From Chara braunii (taxonomy: Eukaryota; Streptophyta; Charophyceae; Charales; Characeae): 29,137 nt of DNA. Under the pieces are notes generated by a model, which saw only the letters and a list, made by a program, of their open reading frames with translations, was not told the origin of the DNA and did not search any database. Position numbers and translations under genes: made by a program. Every line of letters begins with the position of its first letter. Positions within the stretch are counted from its first letter, which is position 1. The stretch covers positions 1,350,634 through 1,379,770 of the forward strand of contig BFEA01000203.1 in the NCBI GenBank assembly GCA_003427395.1. The letters are read 5' to 3'. This document shows, piece by piece, positions 1 to 8,045 of the stretch.

Positions 1-62
<62 letters not shown>
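1..62. repeat. (GA)n microsatellite
   Basis: About 31 uninterrupted GA dinucleotides open the window, so the array probably continues to the left. A short second GA run lies at about 135-155 and a larger one at about 23518-23543. Confidence 0.97.
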
Positions 63-67
<5 letters not shown>

Positions 68-1003
68 GACAGCAGGAAGGTTGCGATTGGCAGATCAGGA
101 ATGTGGAGGGGTGGTATCTACATGGGGATGTGGGAGGCACGGAGAGAGAGAGAGAGAGTATCTTTTTTCTTTCATTTCACTCTTGGGGGGAGAGGGCGAG
201 GAGGGAGAAGCAATCCTATGCTACCCCTTTGTTCCCACTTTTTTCTTTTTTGTTTGCCAAGGCAAGATGCACTCATGATGATGGTTGCAGCTGCTCATGA
301 AAACTGTCCTCTTTCTGTCACACAACACCCACAGGCTGCCCTGTTTTTTTTCTTCTGTTTTTGTTTTATTTGTTTTTGGGTGCACTGTACCCAGTGCATA
401 TAGCACCAACCCATGTGCACATAGTATCACTTGGGCCACATAGTACCGGTCATGGTGCCGTTCAACCCACTTGCTAATGCCAAGGCCCTGCCCACAGTGT
501 GCCGCCCAGTCCACAGTATGACTGCCCCGCATGGTGCCGCCCAACCCCCATCCCACGTAGCACCTCCCGAACCACATGGTATGGCCCACCCCATGTGGTA
601 TGAGCCAAGAACGCATGTGGTTCAGCAATGATAACAGTTTACCCCGTTAACCACTGGTGGAGCGTAGCTGCGGCGGGTCCACTCGTTTTTTTTAAAGATT
701 TTTCTATGCTTCTTGCTTTTCTACTTCAAATTGTCCTGTCATTCATTGCTGTCTCAATTTGTTTGTTATCATTGAGTTGACCCTTGTGAGTGCATGTGAG
801 AGATTTGATCGTGAGCTTCAGAAGTTGGGTTCATTTCACAAATGTTTTCTTAACCAAAAGAAAAGAAAACAACAATAACTCTGGGTAGAAGTGGCTTCAA
901 ATGCAAGCCAAACCAAATGAAGATCAACTTGGCATACGCACGTGCAAGACGGGAGCCTTACACAGTTCACCTTGCTGTTCATGTTGTTATTCTATTCTTG
1001 CAG
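63..1003. other. Non-coding stretch upstream of the EF-hand exon
   Basis: No convincing gene is seen; it is probably intron or 5' flank of the EF-hand gene, because an AG acceptor closes it at 1003. Between about 405 and 625 there is a loose repeat in which CACATGGT, CACATAGT or CATGGTGCC recurs every 20 to 30 bases. The open frames across it in both directions are by-products of that repetition. The last 30 bases are pyrimidine-rich, as expected before a splice acceptor. Confidence 0.6.
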
Positions 1004-1107
1004 CTGAAACCTGAATTTGTCAATTTTCTGGTCGAGAAGTTTGACACCGATGGTAGTGGGAAGGTTGACATCAAGGAGTTCAAGGATGACATTGAAAGAA
1101 GCATAGA
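1004..1107 (+). CDS. EF-hand protein, exon A (canonical Ca2+ loop)
   Basis: This exon encodes a helix-loop-helix EF-hand. The loop DTDGSGKVDIKE has Asp at positions 1, 3 and 9, Ser at 5, Gly at 6 and Glu at 12, so all expected calcium ligands are present. The entering helix reads EFVNFLVEKF and the exiting helix EFKDDIERSI. The exon starts after a pyrimidine-rich TTCTTGCAG acceptor in phase 0 and ends at a strong GTGAGTG donor after two bases of a codon. Reading through the donor would stop at once at TGA, which supports splicing. The two carried bases join the first base of 3264-3318 to make an Asp codon. Earlier exons are outside the window. The protein should bind calcium; its family and cell location cannot be read from this piece. 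Confidence 0.8.
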
Positions 1108-1179
1108 GTGAGTGAGTCCAGACATGGGAGGGAGGGTATCCTTCAGTGCTTCCTCGCTCAGCCTTGTCATTTATTCCAT

Positions 1180-1288
1180 GCAAGGGGAAGGGGGGGAAGG
1201 GGGGGAAAGAGGGGGAAAAGGGGGGGGAAGAGGGGGAAAAGGAGGGGGAAGAGGGGGAAAAGGGGGGGGAAGAGGGGGGAAGGGGGAT
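1180..1288 (+). repeat. Polypurine G-run tract
   Basis: About 100 bases consist almost only of G with short A runs, in blocks like GGGGGAAGA and GGGGGAAAA, just inside intron 1. Many G-runs of 4 to 8 lie close together, so the tract could form G-quadruplex or triplex DNA. The Lys/Gly-rich and Pro/Phe-rich frames crossing it are low-complexity artefacts. Confidence 0.9.
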
Positions 1289-1916
1289 CACTGTTGGCCA
1301 GCCCAACAAGAAATTGTCTGAAAAAATGAACTGCATCCTCCAGAGGTGCTTTATATGGCATAAATAAGTCTAGTTGGTAGTTGTTCATATATGCATCTGT
1401 TATTTATCTTAAATGAAAATGACAAAATGCTCAGAAAGCCAAAAAGTCTGTGATTCTTTTCAAGTTTCAAACAATGGGATTTTTGAATTTGAAGGGTATA
1501 CGGATTTTCCGAAGGTCAAATCAAATATGATTTGATTCATCCGGAATAGGTGGAGCGGAAATGGATTAGTTTAGCAAGCATAATGACCCTGGAAATGAGG
1601 GATATGGAGGAAGAGAGGGATACGGAATATTCTTTGAATTTGTGAGTACCTCGGGAATGAACAACACTTCACTGAATCGAAAGCAAACATGATTATCTAC
1701 ACTTGGAAATGATGGATCACTAGCTGTACAAGAACACAACCTTCTCTCCTTTCGGCGAACCTGAAATTATACAAAAACAATCACTGGCACGTTCATTTTT
1801 TATCGCTATGACGGGCAAACATCTAATAAGCAGACCTTTCAAAACATTCCGAACTTCCAACTGAGCGATAAGCTTAATACATAGCTTCTAAGTCTTTTCA
1901 TTTGGCACAGCTTGCA
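1289..1916. other. Intron 1 sequence, nothing recognised
   Basis: AT-leaning sequence without a sustained open frame, inverted repeat or recognisable element. It is assigned to the intron between 1108 and 3263. Confidence 0.5.
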
Positions 1917-2045
1917 ACCATACGTAATCCAGAGTCCAGACCACAAGCGTACTCCAGACTCCAGAGTTTTTGAATTTGCCGAACCATACGTAATCCAGAC
2001 CACAAGCGTAACCCAGACTCCAGAGTTTAACTTTGAATTTGCCGA
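1917..2045 (+). repeat. Tandem duplication, about 65 bp x 2
   Basis: Units 1917-1982 and 1983-2045 both run from ACCATACGTAATCCAGA through CCACAAGCGTA and CCAGACTCCAGAGTTT to GAATTTGCCGA. They differ by small indels, including an extra GTCCAGA in the first unit. Confidence 0.9.
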
Positions 2046-2523
2046 GGAGAACCCTTGACAGTATGCACCTCACACGGAAACCAGAACCCTTTTGAGCAAA
2101 AAAAGTCAAAAAAAAAACGATAGCTGAAAAGTTGTGATAAAACAGTTCAAAAAAGCCCATACCAGTTCCTCAGGGTCAAAAGGCGAATCGTATAGGTTCT
2201 TTCTTGACAACAGATATCTCAGAAGATCAGCCATAGGTTCCTTGGGAGCTAAAAATCCGAGCAGAACGGCTCAGCTATTTTTGGAAATAATGACAGAACC
2301 ATCTTAAAACCACCCCCTAGCTTTCCTTAGCGGCTCTTTTCTGTGCACACAGATAAGGACTGAACTTCCAAACAATCATTCTGGATCGCCTCTGTTCCGG
2401 CTGGGAAAATGATTGCTTGATGCCTGTGGACACAGCTTATCATTGGCATTATGTGGGGAAAAAAGGCAAATGAGAACGGTCAAGCCGTTAGTGTCAGATA
2501 GGCTTGGGGGTCCATTCACATTC
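2046..2523. other. Intron 1 sequence, nothing recognised
   Basis: No coding frame, inverted repeat or element is recognised between the 65-bp duplication and the first TTAA-flanked element. Confidence 0.5.
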
Positions 2524-2919
2524 TTAAACCGCCAGTATCCCACCCACTCACCCACGAGAATGCACCGGTTAACAAAGGGCCATGGTCAGATTGGGCCTAC
2601 CGAAGGTGGCCGGCCCCAGGGAGGGGGGCAAGGAAATTTTGAGTGTCCCCACTTTGGCAGTTTTTCACACTCGTCTCCTTCAACAAAAAACATCTGGAAA
2701 ATCCACATAGGTAGGATACATGCCAAGGCATAAGGGAAAAGTATTGCAAAAAAGAGAGAGGAAATTGTTTTGCCTGTCAAAAATGTTTTGGGGCAAATGC
2801 CACGCATAGGGCTGCCACTGGCACACTGCCAGGCCTGACCTCCACACTGTTTCAGTTCTCCGTTGGTGGGCAAAAACAAGCGTTGGGAAAATGACCCGCG
2901 GAAGTACTGTGTGGTTTAA
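2524..2919. mobile_element. TTAA-flanked inverted-repeat element, copy 1 (about 388 bp)
   Basis: The left end is TTAA followed by ACCGCCAGTATCC. The right end, read inward on the other strand, is TTAA followed by ACCACACAGTACTTCC. Both match the end shared by the copies at 2916-3034, 18847-18971 and 22382-22541. No transposase frame is present, so it is non-autonomous. TTAA targets are typical of piggyBac-type transposons, but an extra A before the CC of the repeat leaves the superfamily open. Confidence 0.6.
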
Positions 2920-3034
2920 ACGACCAGTACCAACCACATTTTCCGTACCCCCCGACCTCAAATGAATTTGGACAGGAGGGGCAGGCCGATTCGGCTTCCG
3001 CGACCACCCCAACCGGTAGGTAATGGTGGTTTAA
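2916..3034. mobile_element. TTAA-flanked MITE, copy 2 (111 bp)
   Basis: The ends are TTAA-ACGACCAGTACCAACC on the left and, inverted, TTAA-ACCACCATTACCTACC on the right, with 111 bp between the two TTAA sites. The left TTAA (2916-2919) is also the right TTAA of copy 1, so the two elements sit end to end and share one target site. There is no coding capacity. Confidence 0.72.
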
Positions 3035-3263
3035 CAACTCTGTGCCCTCTGGATGGTCAATGATGAAGTGTAACAGGCATCATGCAGGACTTTGAGCAGT
3101 GTATGTTATAACGCATTGACATCTTGACAAGGCCTTTTGAGTCTTGACGCATTGCTCGTCGTCATCCTTTTTCTGCTCTTTTTTGCGGGTGGATACTCCC
3201 ATGCTCAGGTTGACTGCTAAAGTACTGCATGTTTTTGAATTTGTGTATCACTTATGTGGGCAG

Positions 3264-3318
3264 TTTCTTCACCTATGGGAAATTCTTGGAGAGGCGATTC
3301 ATAAATGACGACCAAATG
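3264..3318 (+). CDS. EF-hand protein, exon B
   Basis: This small exon was found by phase matching. An acceptor ending GTGGGCAG precedes 3264 and a GTATGTG donor follows 3318. The length is 55 bases (18 codons + 1), exactly what is needed to take the two bases carried from 1004-1107 and deliver phase 0 to 15825-15880. The joined frame is open and reads FFTYGKFLERRFINDDQM after the Asp at the junction. The segment is aromatic and basic at first and acidic at the end, compatible with a linker helix following the EF-hand. No known family is recognised. Intron 1 is 2156 bases. Confidence 0.68.
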
Positions 3319-5186
3319 GTATGTGTCGTCAACGTTGACTCTTGATTACTTCCATTTTTCCGACCAATCAAGAAGTCCCTGAGCAACAGGATAAATCCAT
3401 GTGTCACCACTGCATCCAGGAAAAAGACAGCACCGAGGCCTGCAGCATCCGGGAATTTCTCTTGATGTTGGATCTTTTATGTATTGGGATAACAATCTCT
3501 TAAAATCGAGGATAGTGGGTTTCCCTACCATCAAGGGGAAGAGCGTGTGTGAGTTCCTCATGTAACTTCTTTTGACTTGCTGGTGGAATAGGAACCGGAC
3601 TCATGCTCCCTAGAATGGGAAAGGAGCCAGAACCATAAGGTTCTGTTAGATTAAAAAAAAAAAAAGAATCGAGGGTATTCCCGGTATTGCAAATAGAATG
3701 GTGACTTGAAGTACCAGTACATGCCAGCTATCGACCGCGGGCCCCTTTTGGAGGCCGACAACTGCCGATTCATTTTATCTACGGTGCTCGGCCTCCTGAA
3801 TTTCTGGAGAGGCTCAAAACAGGTTCTCCAGTTGCCTGGGGCTACCACTCTTCTTTTCTGTATATCTCTATTTCTCTCTCTCTATATATAGTACTAAAGA
3901 TACACCCCCATATTTTTTGTCTCTTGCGACACTAGTCAGTAGTGGAGAGAAGGCCTAGCAGAAAGGGTTTCCCCTGCACCCCTCCTCTGCTGGGTGCCAT
4001 GGCGGCCTTCTTATGCGATCTTCACGATGTTGACAACGGGGCGATCCGGTGTTTCTTTCTCGATTGGATTTTTTTAGGGTTGCTGCTCGGGATTGGGTCG
4101 ATGAGGGTTCGAGGGTCGTGTTGGATGGGGCTAGTGTGGTTACGAGGGGTTTGGGGTGATGGGTGGGCAAGATTAGGAGTTGGCTAGTGGCGTGTGGTGG
4201 TCGGGTAGGGGGAAGGAAATTCCCTGTGGAGTGATTTCCCCCTTGCTTTCGACACGAGGACCGATTTGCACTTTGTGCCCCGCCTCATCAGTTCACCCTC
4301 CCTCCCTTAAGTGCACAATGATGCCTGTCAAAATTTTAGAAACGCAGCTGCATCCTGCTAGCCGAGGTCACCGACATAGGGTTTTGTGCAAGTCTTTGGG
4401 CTGGGGGATGACCAGGAGATAATTAGGATGATATGAAGATACCGGGAAAGAGCAGCCCTCAGATGGAAATTGGAATAATATCAACAATGCCTATGAGATA
4501 ATGAGAGTGGGTGGTCTGCATTGTCATGATAATATTCGATCCCGTGTGACAGGAGTAACTCTTTTCAGCTTTGACTACCTCTCCCTTCGCACAGTGGCAT
4601 ACACAATGGACAATGATTGGTTGATGGGTTAAATAAAAAACCACATACGTGGGCTGGCCTTCAGCCGCTGGGGAGGGAGTCACGGATGCCTGTTAGTTGG
4701 CAGGATCCATACATCAATTAAGCTCGCCACACACCATAGAATGAACTGGAAGCATCTGAGAATAGCAAGGAGCATCTGGGATCAGGGTTTTATGGATTGA
4801 GTGACGTTCGCCTCCGGGAGTGCTCTCGGGTTAGGAGGGGGCCTGGGGAGTTTGCTCTCGAAGGAAGGATGATTGCTGATTGTAATTCTGCCATGTGGCA
4901 GGGACGAGGTGGAACCGTTTAGGGTGCAGGACTGTGGAAGGGCTGTGTGGCTGAGATGTTAAAATCGATGGGCAGTTAATCCCTCTGTGGAGGGCAATCA
5001 ATGCTGCCAAGTGCCCATTAATTACAACCTACAACTGAAACTGCTATAACCATGGCTTCCTGCAGTGAATGTTAAGGGACGCTGGACCCGATTTCCAGCA
5101 GGTGCAGCTCCCCACCAATGGAACGGAGCCATCATGATGCGGAATGGGAGGGGTGTCTGCTCTTATCAGTGCCCCCACCATCCCCG
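3319..5186. other. Intron 2, left part
   Basis: No gene is supported. Around 3888-3957 a segment with AAAGATACACC, a T-run, TTTGTCTCTTGCGACACTAG, CAGTAGTGGAGAGAAGGCC resembles units of the minisatellite at 5187-5760, so it is probably a detached unit. A CT run and TATATATAG lie near 3868-3890. The frames at 3942-4187 and 4180-4422 have no recognisable features. Confidence 0.5.
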
Positions 5187-5760
5187 CCACCGATGTGTTG
5201 AGAAAAAAAAAAGAGAAAGGGAGAAGGCCCTATCCCTCATGTCGTTTCGTCCCCTCACATGTTTGAATACAAGTACACATGGGATGAATACAAGCGCATA
5301 GGGGACAAATACAAGTTGCACCAGGAGTAGCAGAGCGAAGGTCCAATCCCTCACATACTTTCGGCCCCTCGCATAGATCATGGAAAGATACACCACCATT
5401 TTTTTTGTCTTTTGTGGCATCGGTGAGTAGCAGAGCGATGAGAATGAATCTTCTGCTAGAAAATGGAAAGATACACAGCAATATTGTGGTCCTTTGTGGC
5501 ACCGGTGAGTAGGGGAGTGAAGGCCCTATCCCTCATGTTGTTTCGTCCCCTCACATGTTTGAATGCAAGGACATAGGGGATGCACTGGTAAGTAGCGGAG
5601 TGAAGGCCCCATCCCGCATTTTGTTTTGTCCTCTCGGAGGCTCAAATACAAGTACACAGGGGACGCGCCGGTGAGTAGTGGAGCGAAGGCCACCTCCCTC
5701 ACGTCGTTTCTTTCCCTTGCATGTACAAGTACATCGGGCATGCACTGATGAGTAGTGGAG
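5187..5760 (+). repeat. Degenerate minisatellite, about 80-100 bp units
   Basis: The marker GGTGAGTAG(T/C)GGAG(C/T)GAAGGCC recurs at about 5323, 5422, 5503, 5586, 5670 and 5748, giving spacings of about 100, 81, 83, 84 and 78. Between markers the units share CTATCCCTCATGTCGTTTCG, CCCCTCACATGTTTGAATAC and AAGTACACAGGGGA. Two units instead carry GGAAAGATACAC and TTTGTGGCA. The unit order is mosaic rather than a plain array. Confidence 0.85.
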
Positions 5761-5799
5761 GGACAATGGCCCTATCCTATAAGGTGCTCGGACTCCAGA

Positions 5800-5892
5800 C
5801 TGCTTTGGCCGAGTCGTTTTCTCGACTCCCTGGGAGGATCTGAGCTCAGGGCTGTCTGTCTACAGTCGACGGCTGTACCACTAAGCCTTTTG
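5800..5892 (-). mobile_element. tRNA-derived SINE head
   Basis: On the - strand the sequence GGCTTAGTGGTACAGCCG resembles a tRNA A box. About 35 bases on, GAGCTCAGATCCTCC has the spacing of a B box but departs from the usual GGTTCGAATCC. No clean tRNA cloverleaf forms. It lies directly downstream, on the - strand, of the A-rich tail of the neighbouring SINE. Confidence 0.45.
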
Positions 5893-6013
5893 GTCTTTTT
5901 TTTTTCTTTTAGTTCTTTTTGTTTTTTGCTTAAAGGCGATGGCCTGAGATGTCATCATTGAACTGACCGCTTGTAGCTGCTTCAGAATTGGGGTGTTTGT
6001 ACCAACTGGCCAA
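5893..6013 (-). mobile_element. tRNA-derived SINE, internally deleted copy
   Basis: Read on the - strand, an A-box-like CAGTTGGTACAAACACCCC is followed at once by the family tail: AATTCTGAA, then GCGGTCAGTTCA, then AGGCCATCGCC, then an A-rich run. The part between A box and tail, present in the + copy at 6005-6175, is missing. The two copies stand head to head and their A boxes form an inverted repeat around 5990-6030. Confidence 0.6.
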
Positions 6014-6175
6014 CCTAGTTGGTACACCCCTGGACTATTGAAATACAGACCTGAGTTCAAACTCCGTTGAGAGCAGATGAGTAAAATACTACAATTCTGA
6101 ACTACCTAGGGCCGGTCAGTTCAGATATCTCAAGGCCATTGCCCTTTTCGAAGAAAGCAAAAGGAGTGCAATGTA
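6005..6175 (+). mobile_element. tRNA-derived SINE, fuller copy
   Basis: The A box CCTAGTTGGTACACCCC (about 6014-6030) and B box CTGAGTTCAAACTCC (about 6050-6065) are about 35 bp apart, as in RNA polymerase III promoters derived from tRNA. The tail TCTGAACTACCTAGGGCCGG, then TCAGTTC, then AAGGCCATTGCCC is shared with 22140-22320 and with the - strand copy at 5893-6013. Recurrence of the same head and tail at separate loci supports a mobile family. Confidence 0.68.
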
Positions 6176-6542
6176 CTCATTTGCCTCAGTCAGGTCTGTA
6201 TTTCAAGTTTCAACAGTTCAGGGGTACATGGTCCTGCCTGGCCATGTGATGCCACCTGACCTTGAACTTTCGGCGATTATATTTTTCACCTGATTTGTTG
6301 TTACTCATGTCTGCATTCTCACTTCTGATATCTCCAACTGTTTTCACAAGCAACCTTCTTCAATTTACAGAACATGTTGATACTGCGCTGAAGATCAATG
6401 GCAAACGATAGCACTTCGTGTCCAGCAAGTCTTGTTGCACTTCGTACCTGAAGAGGCCTGGCATTTGCAACATTGATTTTGTTTGGTCTTCTTTTGAAAA
6501 CAACTATACAAATCTATACTCAAAAAGTCTTTCCAAAAGGAA
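6176..6542. other. Intron 2 sequence, nothing recognised
   Basis: Nothing recognisable between the SINE and the start of LINE homology. The exact 5' edge of the LINE fragment is not visible and may lie inside this stretch. Confidence 0.4.
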
Positions 6543-7500
6543 GTGAAAATACACAAAATCATTGGTCAGCGACGAGTTTGGAAGAAAAACATACATCATC
6601 AGCCAAGTCGTTTTTTTCCGAAAAGCAAAAGCCAGAACAAGGCAAAACACAATCCCCTAATGCCAGAAGCCACCAACACTTACTCCATAGTCGACTATGC
6701 TGCGCAATCCTATCAAAACCCTCTATGCATCCAAGTCTGGGCAATGGAGCTGACCCAACTGGTGGAGGCTAGGGCGTGCATGTTAAACTGTCTTCCTACT
6801 GTCCTCCCAACAGAGACAGGAATTGGACAAACGTCTTACGACCGATGACCTCTTGCACGCACTCAAATGGATGGAACACAAGAAGATCCCCCTGGGCTTG
6901 ACTCCTTCCCCAAGGAATTTTGGCTACAGTGTTTTCAAAACCAGCCTGCACGAATATGTGCAGGCTGTTAGATTGGAAGGGACCTCTGGGTGCATGCTCA
7001 GCCAGGAGGTCACAACGCTGCTCTACAAAAAGGGGGAGAAGAATGACACCAGGAATTACCGACCCATCACACGTCTCCCCTGCCATAGAAGATGGTCTCC
7101 AAGGCCCTGACGAACAAATTGCTCCCCTATCTGCAGCACCTGATCCACCAGGATCAGACTGGCTTCATCCCGCAATGGAACATTCAAGACAGCACTCCCA
7201 GTAAATGAATCTATCAAATATGCACGTGAGCGCCGACGAGACGCGGCTATCTTCTTCATAGACTTTGAAAAGGCCTACAACCACGTCGACTGGGACTTCA
7301 TGGATAGTGGTCTTGCGAAAATGAACTTTGGGGAGTGCTTTCGGGCATGAATCTCTACAATGCACAAAACCACCGTAACAAACATAATGGTAAACAGGCA
7401 CCTGCCCCCCCCATTCCAACTTCAAGGTCGGTTAGACAAGGGGCCCGGTTGCTCCGTTGTTGTTCATCTTGGTGATGGAATCATTGGCGGCTATGATCCG
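6543..7500 (+). pseudogene. LINE reverse-transcriptase fragment (broken)
   Basis: This is a non-LTR retrotransposon ORF2 relic. At 6823-7080 the frame has LTTDDLLHALKWMEHKKIP and then LLYKKGEKNDTRNYRPIT, matching the finger region of LINE reverse transcriptases. Another frame gives KALTNKLLPYLQHLIHQDQT and GFIPQWNIQ. A third (7205-7348) gives the palm motif FFIDFEKAYNHVDWDF, where the first catalytic Asp lies. After further shifts, SVRQGARL and LFILVMESLAAMIR follow near 7425-7497. At least four frames are needed, with a TGA after GFIPQWNIQ, so it is inactive. The piece is cut at the poly(T) at 7503, where the - strand LINE tail begins. The second catalytic motif (YADD box), thumb and zinc-finger parts are absent. 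Apurinic endonuclease sequence is not seen upstream. Confidence 0.82.
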
Positions 7501-7535
7501 GTCCACTCTCTCTTTTTTTTTGCTTTTTTTTTTTA

Positions 7536-7830
7536 AAGCTCCGATCTATTCGTGGGGAGTAGCAAGTGCTGGGAACCAGGCGCAGCATCCCTTATGAAAG
7601 TACATCTTTGCACATGAAATCATCAGGACATAACTAGTGTGCTGGAAACCAGGTCCAGCATCGCATATCAGCCCTTTCCTAAACCGTGGCCTGGCCAGGT
7701 ATCGGAAGGAGATCCACTGGGGGGCACCAGCGGGGTCTCCTTCCGTCCCCTTGCCCCTGCCAACCTCATACTATCCTCATGCTGTCCTTGTGCGATTGTG
7801 TGCTGAGAGACTGGCTCAGCATCCCTCTTG
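7536..7830 (-). repeat. Repeated hairpins in LINE 3' region
   Basis: The + strand phrase TGCTGG(G)AACCAGG..CAGCATC occurs near 7567 and 7640, and a weaker form (GTGCTGAGAGACTGGCTCAGC) near 7799. Each can fold because TGCTG pairs with CAGCA. The series lies between the poly(A) and the last coding homology, the usual place for a LINE 3' stem-loop recognised by its own reverse transcriptase. That role is inference. Confidence 0.5.
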
Positions 7831-8045
7831 AGAAAGTCGTTGTTGAAGAAAACTCAAACTTCTTGAAGGGCGGTCATTCAGCGTCAGGCACTTCCACAAG
7901 TGATAACGGGTGGGGGGGGAAGGGGTCTGGGAAGTCTGTCGCCGGTCTCAGGGGATTGCCAGGATCTATCACAGCCCAGTCCAAAAAGGACAAGCTTATA
8001 GTCTCTGGGCACCTCTCCCCCTGCCTCCCTCCCTCTCCATGGGGG

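Noticed and set aside
221-631. Overlapping frames on both strands rich in His, Pro and Met
   Set aside because: They follow the CACATGGT-type DNA repeat and share no protein feature.
1146-1367. Lys/Gly-rich and Phe/Pro-rich frames
   Set aside because: Products of the polypurine tract in both directions.
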